From positions 38,502 to 102,501 of the forward strand of contig JACCWM010000190.1 of the NCBI GenBank assembly GCA_013697635.1: a stretch of 64,000 bases of DNA. The letters are read 5' to 3'. The DNA is from Lujinxingiaceae bacterium. GTDB lineage: Bacteria; Myxococcota_A; Bradymonadia; Bradymonadales; Bradymonadaceae. Both the position numbers and the translations under genes were made by a program. The notes beneath the pieces were generated by a model. That model had not been told where the DNA came from and did not search any database. It saw only the letters and a program-made list of their open reading frames with translations. Shown here piece by piece: positions 40,301-49,100 of this stretch. How positions within the stretch are numbered: position 1 is the stretch's first letter; the number at the start of each line of letters is the position of its first letter.

Positions 40301-41999
40301 TCAGGCGGCGAAATGCCAGTTGAGCGTGGATCTCGACCGGGCCGCTAAACGATTCAATGTCGTCGACGACGATCAGCCCCAGATTCTCCAAAAAGGGCGC
40401 ATAAACAACGCTATTGTCGAGCATGTTGACCACGAGCTGCTGCAAGCTACACACGATCACGTCCGGGATAATGCCCTGGGCTAGATCGTTGACGAGGTCT
40501 CCACCCACGCGACGGGCGCGGATGTTCCATCGCAGCGTCGATGGAGTCACCGCAGCCTGAATCGCATCGTAAATCGCGTCGGCCGCCTCGGAGTCACGCG
40601 CAACGACCAGTGTGGCGCGCGTGTGAACAAGCGCGTGGTTGCAGGCTGCAAGCGCCACCAACGTGGATTTTCCGGCGCCCTCGGGTGCAAGCACGATCTG
40701 ATTTCGATGGCGCATCGTCTCGCGGTTCTCAATGCCGCTTGCAGCCGGCCCGTCGAGTCTGAGGGAGCGCTCGACCGTAGGTGGCTCGGTATGCACATAG
40801 GCCGCCATCGAGATGCTCGTCAGCACGGCATGTTGCATATAGGTCAGGCGTTTTGGCTCAGGCAGGATATCGACGAGCAACGGCGAAACGACACCTGCGC
40901 TGCGCTGATCGAGGCGCGTAAATGGCAATGGATCGACCGGTCGGGGAGCGCGCGATACTGTCGGTTTAGCGACGTTTAGCCGGCCCTCGAGATCGGCAAC
41001 CACGTCGAACCAGCCCTTGGCTTCAACCGGCGCACGCTCAGTCGCCTCTTCTTTTTCCTCATCACCCAGCCGCGCAAAACCTTCGAGCTTTATGTGCAAG
41101 GCCCACGAAGCCCACAGCACCAAGGTGACGGCAAACATCGAAGCGCTAACCCGGTAGGGATCGCCACCGATGCTGACCCACGACCACAACAAAAACGGAA
41201 TCGCAACCAGTGGCAGCCACTGTGCCCATTCGCGGTAGGAATGATCGATCTCAACCAGATTAGTCGTCGCGAACCAGTCTCGCCAGGCCGCCAAAACGCC
41301 TAGGTTTTCGCGTTCTTTGACCAGATTTCGACCCAAATCTTCGCCGTAAAAGAGACGCACGAAACGACCGACCCACCACCAAATGCTGAACCAGAGAACG
41401 GTTGCAACCAGGCCGGCCAGGTAGGGAAAGTTCTCCAACGGTAGATACCAGGCCAGCTCAGGGCGGTGGCCATATATCACGTATTGCCAGGCAGGAAAGT
41501 GTGCCGGCGCACCCAGATGAAGGCGGATCAACGGCTCGGCCAACAAGCACAGCAGATAAATGCCTGCGGTGATCAAGCCGGCCCACAAAAAACTCGGGCC
41601 AAGGCTTGCCACGAGCACGGGCTTGGGCTCGTCTTTTTTGTCCTCCTCGCCGGCCTTCTTCTTGGTGAGCACTTTGCTGACGGCGTTCAAGGCGGCGCCG
41701 ATCAATCGGGCGGGCAGCGTGACCACGAAAATGGCGATACCTGGCACCGAGTACAAAAGCTCCTGGAACCAGATGGCAACAGGCTCATCGGGGGTCTTGT
41801 CGAGCTTTTTGACGAGGCGACGCTGCATCAGCCGCGAGACCAAATAGACGAGGCCAAGAATTGTGATGATGATCATGGCGCCGCGAAATGCACCGAGATT
41901 TCGCATCAGGTCGAGAGCGCGCGCGAAGGTCGTCCATACAAAGCTCATCAGCGCAGTGTAGGTTGCGCGAATGACCTCGAGCATGCCGGGCTTATTCAT
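37323..41999 (-). CDS. Polytopic membrane protein with SF2 helicase-like core and transglutaminase-like end
   Basis: The 1558-residue protein has five or six membrane segments in residues 40-310. A cytoplasmic region then resembles a YprA/MrfA-type SF2 helicase: Walker A APEGAGKST (about 437-445), Walker B LIVVDDIESF (about 541-550) where DE is replaced by DD, a RecA2-like strand QACVVFLHGH, the clade-specific ARHVYYPGRIF...RFIVV block (about 935) and LYDLHSGGNGTA (about 1145) near DUF1998. The last 150 residues look transglutaminase-like (GESDSQSLLLAMLLKHSGID) with Ser where the catalytic Cys should be. ATG 41999 overlaps the upstream gene by 8 bp and has AGGTGA upstream. The fusion and the altered residues suggest a nucleotide-binding machine at the membrane, perhaps without classical helicase activity. 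The domain calls are pattern-based. Confidence 0.7.
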   Translation of the reverse strand: MNKPGMLEVIRATYTALMSFVWTTFARALDLMRNLGAFRGAMIIITILGLVYLVSRLMQRRLVKKLDKTPDEPVAIWFQELLYSVPGIAIFVVTLPARLIGAALNAVSKVLTKKKAGEEDKKDEPKPVLVASLGPSFLWAGLITAGIYLLCLLAEPLIRLHLGAPAHFPAWQYVIYGHRPELAWYLPLENFPYLAGLVATVLWFSIWWWVGRFVRLFYGEDLGRNLVKERENLGVLAAWRDWFATTNLVEIDHSYREWAQWLPLVAIPFLLWSWVSIGGDPYRVSASMFAVTLVLWASWALHIKLEGFARLGDEEKEEATERAPVEAKGWFDVVADLEGRLNVAKPTVSRAPRPVDPLPFTRLDQRSAGVVSPLLVDILPEPKRLTYMQHAVLTSISMAAYVHTEPPTVERSLRLDGPAASGIENRETMRHRNQIVLAPEGAGKSTLVALAACNHALVHTRATLVVARDSEAADAIYDAIQAAVTPSTLRWNIRARRVGGDLVNDLAQGIIPDVIVCSLQQLVVNMLDNSVVYAPFLENLGLIVVDDIESFSGPVEIHAQLAFRRLILRVRELLSVRQLGEEHAPMMLVLGADMMHDMPTWARSLCGIDAVARHFSHSNTEAEEREAAQSARQSVAGKPSTKFLADEPDQEVDQNTLGRHQLFYRLSDFRTAMGEHLDVRDLIESCERLAIPWHYRPCGDERRRLGRQMLAMRDEPRYHTEQPAQACVVFLHGHFSAVNRELERLSRAGAEFSSIEYAGEPGGSTQAKKDATRRPEPIAMITLVDPDEEMALTELNERSSLANELRDLPRPVVRPPSGAIVDRHLASDLVNHWMEVADVLEVFGNPTAITLHELAQAGVLLSEARTDVDAQAHDYEDRLFVRALSRAVESPDSREDAQHAQLPPRVMQVEIASGRNSAVRDRTNLSVIRQVDTDSARHVYYPGRIFETAQGRFIVVGQARSSDSEANQAVVEGDIFVEPFLNDDVSSPRRRTRLRITASAQGDAFFGPEPMLIGEYPIAVGLCSASCTTEHIATYRLGPNFGEVRQRIFYGQDARDATFNGALETAALVIFPNPELPFRDGEPAPRLTLDDARLVAAAMRAVLASMYRGAETGIELAIHVQEAAPGPEYVLTSTDAFFLYDLHSGGNGTARAIHRDGVELLLRLARLYLERVLYHDRLRSRYDHWGDEGELVGQRANRRGADEAEKGAAREARARALTWLDSRLRPEGSTQAGKLVGHYGSGREQGEGDVFDIGRCWFSQDGGVTDLVWCKHRWHFDDGSEAMVDVGFDRKTVAELLGADRRELIDQLQSTLQAQSQNPALGLDDGTIWGAPRTIWTLGPGDEVPLGSEGQLANDPGVRAFQALACATAIASWPALGPLADLLRERGLESALGAGEHEAIEAYIARFVQGIPNAALVASARLRAPIHTLLYRIGESDSQSLLLAMLLKHSGIDAGLFVSMRERRVLTAAAIDAPKGIEAWREAHPKLAESLLMWSDLPARPGATNPVDRLYVPIETVQYQRVATIQTAFPQSWVFVPLNLAWERIGIDDPFAPLEDDQ

Positions 42000-44900
42000 G
42001 CGACTCACCTGGCGGCGTGCCGTTTTGCGAGGCAAGCTCATGGACCACTGCGTTGATGCTGGCACGCAGGCCCTCGTGGCCGGTCAGATGCGTGATGGCA
42101 GTGTTTTTCGAACCTCCCGCTGCCCCCGGAGCGGATAGAGCGCTCTCATCTGGCAGGGACGTTCGGTCATAAAAGGATTCGAAGCGGCGCAGGTTGCGGA
42201 TGCTCTCGGCGCGAACGCCTTGAACGAGCGAGAGGATATAGGCCGAATTCGGCAAGATTGGAGCTTCAATGACGTGCAGGGTCTCGGTGGTCGGTGGTGC
42301 GCCAGGCAAGCGGCGCGCTTTGTCAAAAACACGATGCAGAGCCGGATGGAGCACGAGCGAAGCGTCAGCCAAGACGCGCATGCCGTTGGGATCGAGACCT
42401 TCGAGGCCGCCAAAGCGCGCGCCGAAACCAACGTTGGCATAGTGGCGCGAGACAAAGCTTGCCAGTCGGCCCCCGACCTCTTCATCAAACGTGAGTTGGT
42501 CGCAAACCGGTTTGTTGACGATGTCTTGAAACTTAGCGCGACCGTAGGCCAGTACGACCTCGGTATCGGCCAGACATGCCTCTTTTCTCCACCGGGCGAA
42601 GCCTCCGACCTCGCGAATAAAGCGTGGCAATTCGGCGTCGAGTTCGCGCTCGCTACCGATTTGGCGACGGTAATAATCATCGAGAAATTCGGCATCAATG
42701 AGGCGCTCAATGGAGTCACCCGCACGCGTCCCAAAAAGTTGGCGCGTGTCGTCTTTGATCCTTTGATCGGCGTCGGTCGTTACGTGTGGGCGAACGCCAA
42801 GATCCTCGGCGCGCCGGCCGAGCTGGCTTTGCTGAATCTCGACGCTGCGGCTCAGGCGATAAGCAAGGCCATTGTCTTGAACGACCTGTTCATGAACCCG
42901 GGTCGAATAGTTGCGCGCAGCCAGCGCTGCAGTCAGACGCAGTCGCGCCGCAAAAAATGAGCGAATCGAAGGGCTCGCCGCAAAAATCGAGCTATCACTG
43001 CCTTCCACCACCCGGCGCGCGGCGTCCGCAAGAGAGCGCACACTCTCTTGAACCCGCTCGACGGCCAGGCGCATGTGCCGACGAAGGAGCCACAAGACTG
43101 GCAAAAACAAAAGTGCTCCGCCCACCAAGGGGCCAAGTGGCCCAAGGATGAACTCGAAGACATTGGGCTTGAGATTCAAATTGAGCGCTCGCGCGATCGC
43201 AAAACTCATCGGCGCACCCAACGCCGGCACCATGAGCAACCAGGTGGCGATCCCGATGCGCATTGGGAGGTCATCAGGCTTGTCGATCGCTGCTTCGACC
43301 ACGGCGTTTCGTGCACCGGCGATCGGTGAGGTGTCAGGTATGCGATGGCGAACGCATAGTTCTTCGCTTTGTTGCTTGGCGAGCTCGGCCTCCTGAAGCT
43401 GGTCGCGAGTCATTGCCTGGAGCAAATTGAACCCCATCTGAGCGCTCTTGAGCCCACCTTGGCTTGCGTGCTCCTCAATCAGACCGTCACTGCATGTGCG
43501 CACGCGCACCAGTGTCTTGCCGAGATGGCCCGATGTATTGCGGCGCAGCTCGTCGATCATGTCATCCATATTGCCGCGACGGCGCGTCAGCGCCATCCAA
43601 CTGTCATGGACCTCGCGAAACAACTCGTCTTCAAACCCAGAATTGAAAGCATCTTGCAGCGCGCGTGATGTACGCTCGGCGCTTATCACAATGCGATCTT
43701 CGATGCGCGCGGCGAGTCGGTCGGCCGCTCCCTTGGTTTGTTGGCGCAAGCGGCGGTCGGCATTTTCGACGAGTTCATTGATGGGCGGAGGCGCAAACGG
43801 CTCGGCAGACACCTCAGCCGCCTTGGTTCTATTCGTTTGGCGCAGGCGAGCAATCCCATCGCGCGCAAAGCGATTGGCCAGATATTCACGGGCACGCTCG
43901 GCCGGAAAATCGATCTCAAAACATGAGAAAGTCGCAAATACGTCATCACCGGCAGGTCCCACCGCCGTTTGGCGCAGCCAGGGATCGAGAGCGACATCGT
44001 TTCTCGCACCAAAGGTCACGAAGTCGCGTGTCTGGCGCACGGCGTCGCGAACGCTGAGCACCGAGCTTTCGGTCACGCGGCTGTTGATGAACACTTGAGA
44101 AATGCAGCGTACCTCGCGAGGAAGACTCTCTACCCAGCGGCGAACGCCTTGAATCGACTCGATAATCGCGGCCTCCTCGGCGCGGTTCTCCGCGCTAAAG
44201 TCAGCACCAAAAGCGTCCGCGGGGTTGGGCATCCAGATCAGGGGCACGATCGAAAGCGAGCGATCAAAGCCCTCGCGCGACGCACCAAAGATCGGACCGT
44301 AGGCACGCAGCAACTCGGCGTGCAACTCTCGAAGAAAGGTGCGCAGAGTGGTTCGACAAAATGGCTCGCTCATCTCAGCCACCACGTAAACCGTCAAGCG
44401 TGGCGGTCGCCGCGTCGGGGTCTGACGGTACTGAGAGAGCAGCGAAAAATTGAACAGATGGCGCACTTCATCGTTGATCGCTGCCCGAAAGCCAACAATA
44501 CCAGATGCTTGCCCGGGCGCGCCGGGCGCACGGTCACTGCTGGCGGCATCGAGTTGGGCCGGAGAGAGCTTGACCTCACGAAAGAGTGTGCGAGCCCCCA
44601 GCGCCTGCGTTCCAAAGGGCAAGCCAAGGCTGGTCAAGCGCGCCGCGACGGCGCGCTCAGTCGTGCGCCCGGCCGGCTCTTGTTCCACGATCAAGTCGCG
44701 CAGAAAACTCGATGCTTCGTGTGGCAGCCTCGGGCCATCGACCCACACGTCGGCGCGCGCCTCGGGCAGGCTTGGAAAGACATCGTCCGCCTGGTTCTCG
44801 ACCAAAGGGCGCACCAGCAACTCTCCCAGGATATTGAGCGACTGATGCAATGCATCGTCGGTTCCGTCGCGTTGGCGCTCATCCTGGGCCAGGTCGACAT

Positions 44901-46026
44901 CCTCGATACGATTTCTTTGCAGATCGATCCACAGGCGGATCAGCCCGCGGTGCATCTCACGGCCCAGCGCGCGCAGGCGATCGGGCAGCCTGGGCTCCTG
45001 GCCTTGGTGAATCCTGGAGGAGTTATCATGATCGAAAAAGCCCAGTCTGAACATGCTGGCTTCAACGGGATGAAACTCGATGGTGCGCTCAGAGGAGAGT
45101 TCGTCTGCGGCCCAGCCGGTCGTCTCCCAGTCGACCCGAAGCAGCTGGGCCGGGTCAAGCGGTGATCTTAGATCGACCTTCGTAGGCGCAAACGGGGCGG
45201 GCGCGTGGATATCCAAGGCGCTCATCCCCTCCCAAGGCATCTCGCGATTTTTGGGTAATTGTTGACACCAGGCCTTCCAGCCAACCATGGGCTCGGGCGC
45301 AACACCCTCCAACAGGCCCTTCTTGTCGTCCTCAGTGAGCCAATCGCGCTCGAAAGGCAAGCGCACCGTCGTCGCTGTCTCGTCACCGTTTGAGCTCGGC
45401 CATCGCTCACTGATCCAGTCCCATGGCGACGGGTCACGGCCTTCGAGCAACGCCCGACAACGCCCGATGCAGCGCAACAAGATGCGCGGGCTGTGCCCGT
45501 GGCAGACGCGCTCAACGATCGGCGTCAGGAACATGTCGAGTTCGCTCGATCGCTGAGCCTGGGAGCGAAGCCGCTCCATTGCGACGATGGGATCAGGGCT
45601 GAGGTTTCGCCATTCAAAGTAGCGACGCCGCCGCAGCGCGCGGTGTTTATCGTCCTTTTCAACGACACCTGCATCGTGCGGCAATGCGACCTGGTAGGTG
45701 CCGTTATGGTAGCGGATCAGCCCCAAGGAGCGCAAAATCACCATATTCAACGCGAGGGACGGTAAATCATCCTCACCCACGTAGCGCGTGAGCGCCACCA
45801 GCGGCCTCTCCTTCTTTCGCCACGCTTCGCTGCTCCCATCGTCGTCAGGGCGTACATGCAAAAGCCGCAGATTCTTGAGTGAGGCATCGTGACCAGACGA
45901 GGTGCTCAACCACATCCAATCCTCACCCATGCGCTCGATCACCGCGAGTCCAAAGCGGCCCACCCCAACCACGATTGTTGGTGCTGGGTAGACGTTTGAT
46001 GGGGCTTTGGGAGAAACTGGACTCAT
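41992..46026 (-). CDS. Large membrane protein of the tubulin-like module
   Basis: A protein of 1344 residues that starts with a glycine-rich nucleotide-binding-like strand-loop-helix TIVVGVGRFGLAVIERMG (17-34), similar in placement to the first loop of tubulin/FtsZ or of Rossmann folds. No GGTGSG motif follows, so it is at most a divergent tubulin relative. Residues 560-800 alternate strands and helices (LTVYVVAEMSEPF). Two membrane segments lie at about 920-985 (IATWLLMVPALGAPMSFAIA and FILGPLGPLVGGALLFLPVL), followed by a helical cytoplasmic tail. ATG 46026 is chosen from the start of the conserved strand. It overlaps the next gene by 8 bp. No named family is assigned with confidence. Confidence 0.68.
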   Translation of the reverse strand: MSPVSPKAPSNVYPAPTIVVGVGRFGLAVIERMGEDWMWLSTSSGHDASLKNLRLLHVRPDDDGSSEAWRKKERPLVALTRYVGEDDLPSLALNMVILRSLGLIRYHNGTYQVALPHDAGVVEKDDKHRALRRRRYFEWRNLSPDPIVAMERLRSQAQRSSELDMFLTPIVERVCHGHSPRILLRCIGRCRALLEGRDPSPWDWISERWPSSNGDETATTVRLPFERDWLTEDDKKGLLEGVAPEPMVGWKAWCQQLPKNREMPWEGMSALDIHAPAPFAPTKVDLRSPLDPAQLLRVDWETTGWAADELSSERTIEFHPVEASMFRLGFFDHDNSSRIHQGQEPRLPDRLRALGREMHRGLIRLWIDLQRNRIEDVDLAQDERQRDGTDDALHQSLNILGELLVRPLVENQADDVFPSLPEARADVWVDGPRLPHEASSFLRDLIVEQEPAGRTTERAVAARLTSLGLPFGTQALGARTLFREVKLSPAQLDAASSDRAPGAPGQASGIVGFRAAINDEVRHLFNFSLLSQYRQTPTRRPPRLTVYVVAEMSEPFCRTTLRTFLRELHAELLRAYGPIFGASREGFDRSLSIVPLIWMPNPADAFGADFSAENRAEEAAIIESIQGVRRWVESLPREVRCISQVFINSRVTESSVLSVRDAVRQTRDFVTFGARNDVALDPWLRQTAVGPAGDDVFATFSCFEIDFPAERAREYLANRFARDGIARLRQTNRTKAAEVSAEPFAPPPINELVENADRRLRQQTKGAADRLAARIEDRIVISAERTSRALQDAFNSGFEDELFREVHDSWMALTRRRGNMDDMIDELRRNTSGHLGKTLVRVRTCSDGLIEEHASQGGLKSAQMGFNLLQAMTRDQLQEAELAKQQSEELCVRHRIPDTSPIAGARNAVVEAAIDKPDDLPMRIGIATWLLMVPALGAPMSFAIARALNLNLKPNVFEFILGPLGPLVGGALLFLPVLWLLRRHMRLAVERVQESVRSLADAARRVVEGSDSSIFAASPSIRSFFAARLRLTAALAARNYSTRVHEQVVQDNGLAYRLSRSVEIQQSQLGRRAEDLGVRPHVTTDADQRIKDDTRQLFGTRAGDSIERLIDAEFLDDYYRRQIGSERELDAELPRFIREVGGFARWRKEACLADTEVVLAYGRAKFQDIVNKPVCDQLTFDEEVGGRLASFVSRHYANVGFGARFGGLEGLDPNGMRVLADASLVLHPALHRVFDKARRLPGAPPTTETLHVIEAPILPNSAYILSLVQGVRAESIRNLRRFESFYDRTSLPDESALSAPGAAGGSKNTAITHLTGHEGLRASINAVVHELASQNGTPPGESHE

Positions 46027-46090
46027 GATTACTGGCTTGAGGAGATCGCGTGATCGCGGCCTATGAGGCGCGCAAAGCATGGCCCCGAGT

Positions 46091-46128
46091 GGTGCCAGGT
46101 ATCGACATTGGGTTGGTGCCAGGTAGGG
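46091..46128 (-). repeat. Paired dispersed repeat, site D
   Basis: GGTGCCAGGTATCG at 46091 and GGTGCCAGGTAGGG at 46115, 24 bp apart, are the reverse-complement orientation of the repeat. They sit in the 136-bp gap between the tubulin-like gene and the next gene of the module. Confidence 0.8.
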
Positions 46129-46162
46129 GTCGGGAGCCCCGAACAGCTATTTCGACGCAGCA

Positions 46163-49100
46163 CTATTCGTCACCAGAAAATGCCGTGGCCTTTTTGGGTG
46201 CTGGTGGAGCGATCGGTGAATCGGCAATCTCGAAGTCGCCGATGCGTAGACGCTCGAGCGTGGAGTTGAGTTCGTGCTCGCCCAGGGGGGCAAACAGTGA
46301 ACGAAAGTTCTGGGGCACGGCCGTGTTTTGCTCGGGATTCTCCATCGCGCTCCAGCTCTCGTTGAAGCCACGTAAAATCTCCACGCTCTGGCGAAGGTTC
46401 TCCGAGGCCTCACGGGCACCGAGGCCGGCAGAATTGACACCGGCATCGCCACCCACGGTCATGCGCTCCTTTTCAAAGTTGCGTAACTCCTCGAGGAGGC
46501 CGTCGAGGGCTTCTTTGAGGCGGTTGAACGCGTCGGTGAAGTCGCGCAGGCGAAACTGCTGAACTGCGGTAGGACTGCTGCCGTACTGGGTACGTAGCTC
46601 GTCACGGCTGCGACGCCATTGAAAGGGCAACTCGACAATGCGGCTCAAGACCTGAGGAGCGATGCCCTCTCGTACGGCGTGGAGCAATTGTTGGTATGGC
46701 AGATATTTGACACGCTCCTCGGCCAGAATTTCGGGCAATCGCTCGATCGCCTCGGACATCGTGAAACCAAGTACAGCGTTGGGATTTTCGGCGTTGTTGC
46801 TTCCAATCATACCCAGCAAGGAACCGGGGCGATTGGGGTCGCGAAGCAGGTAGGTGCTGTCGCGAAAGATGATGTAGCCCTGCCCGTTGAGCTGATCGCG
46901 AATGGTCAACAGCGCAGCGAAGTTGATGATGTGATCGCGCAGCATCACCTGGCGGTGATACTCCTGGGCACTGTCCGGATCGAGATCGGGCAGGCTATTC
47001 TCCCAGTTCTTATCGATGTGCAAGACCTTGGAGCGCTTCGAGAGGTTCTTGAAGCGGTGGTAATAGTCCTTCATCTCGTCCATGCGCCCAAAGACGTACA
47101 GCGGAACGTTGAGCACGGCGCGGTAGAAAATGATCTCACGCGGGTTGTGCCAGCCGTCTTTAACCCACTTGAGTCCGCCGACACTGGCGCCACGAAGAGC
47201 CATTTCAATGCTGGTGTTTTCGAAGTTTGCGTCGATCGCGGCCAAAAAGACGTGGTTTGGGCGAACACCACCGTGCTGATCACGCGACTCGTCATAACTG
47301 CATAGCAAGGCGGCCTTCTCGGTGACGACGCGGCGCACCTTGTCACGCAGATAGTCCTGGTGGAGCGGCAGTCCCAGGTCGATCTGCTTTTCGCGGGGCT
47401 GCGCGCGGTACTGCGCCACGACCTCGCGCACGGCATCGGCACCGCGCGTTTGCATCTCCTCGAGATTGCTCATGTAGATCGCGCGGTAGGTGACCTCGAG
47501 CTCGAGAGCCATCGAGAGCGTGAGCCCATCGCGGCGCTCCTGGTCCTTGGCCTTGATGTCGCCGCCGATGTACGGTGTCAAGAACCGACTGGCATGGGCG
47601 CGAAGCGAGTCGTAGAGCTGCGTCAGTGAGGCCGTTGCCGTACCGGCGCCGCGAAGGCTGAGCTCGCGCACCGTACCGCTGAGCTGTTGTTGGACCTTCG
47701 GATTGCTCATGCTCAACTCAGGCAAACCAGTGATGCGGTCTTTGTAATAGAAGTCCCACATGCGCCGCCCATTCTCGATCTGGAGCGCCTCGGCATCGAG
47801 CACATACTGATTGGCCGAAGCGTCACCCTGCTCGCGCAGTCGATCGAGCTGACGGGTCTGCTCGCGCTCAAAGTCGTCAAAGCCCTGCTCGAGGGTGCGC
47901 ATCACCTTGCCCGACTCACCCAGTTTATCGCGCAATTGGGTGCGAAGTTCGACGAACTCGCGGCGCACCTCATCGAAAGCGCGCTCGATCGCCTGGTCGA
48001 AGAGCCGATTGATCAAGTCCGGAGCATCCTTCTCCTTGACGCGATCGTCTTCACTCTGGCCGGTCAAATCCCAGCCTGGCCAGGCGGCGGGCTGGCGCAT
48101 CTCTGTGCGCAACTCGTCGCGAAGCGCGAGCACAGCGAAGCGCTTGGCCGCCAGGCTGACCTCCTCGGTGTCGTCACCCATGAACTTGAGATCGAGCAGC
48201 TCTTCCATGCCCGGGTAAGTGATACCATGACCGGTAAAGCCGCTCATGAGAACGCGCATTCCGCGGCGCTTGAGCTCTTCGGACCAGTGCATCGCCTTGC
48301 CCGTCCACTCCCGCACGACCGAGTTTTTCTCGATCGTGTTGTCGGCGCGAAGTTGATCGGCGCCGGCCTGGATTTGAGTGCGAGCCGCCGCAAGCAGCGC
48401 CGGTTGCTGACCTTTTTGGGGACCACAGACCGCCTCGAGCACGAGCGCACCGATCGAAAAATTGAAGCCCCGATCAGCCAATTGTTCGCGGTCGGCCGTC
48501 ACACGGTTTTGGTCAAAGGCCCAGCCACCATTCTCACGAGGAAACTCGCCCAGACGGTGGCCGTGGCGAAACATCTCCATGAAGCGATCGTAGGCGCCAG
48601 CGTCGTGCTCGCACTTGGCGAGCAGACGCACGCGTTTTTGAAAGAGACGGTCCCGCAAGACGTTGCGAATGCCTTCCTCTTTTTTGACGAAGTCAGCGAG
48701 TTTGACCGGGCGCGCGCCGTCTTCGTCGCGCTCGGTAACCTCGTAGAAAGGCTCCGAGTGTGTGCGAAGTTGCTGGTAGAGCGGCTCGCCAGGAATCGCG
48801 CCCAAGAAGCTGCTGCGCATCAGGCTCAGCGCGGTGGCGCGGCTGCAGTAGTCAACGATGCCGTCGACGGGCACGAGCAAGACGGCCGCGCCGTAAGAGC
48901 CATAAAACGAACTGAAGCCGATGATGCCCTTGGCCTCAAAATCGTGAGGCACCAGATAGCGTTGGTGCTGGGTGTAATTGTCGTAGTCACCGGCCTGTAC
49001 GGCGAATAGCGGTGAGAACAACTGCAGGTAAAGGCCGTCGGCGGCGGCATTGATCGGGTTGGAGACACTAAACGATTCGGGCTTGTCGATGACGTACATG

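Noticed and set aside
43969..45165. 398-residue plus-strand frame inside the 1344-residue membrane protein gene
   Set aside because: Low-complexity translation, no ribosome-binding site, and it lies fully antisense to a long frame with membrane segments and coupled ends.
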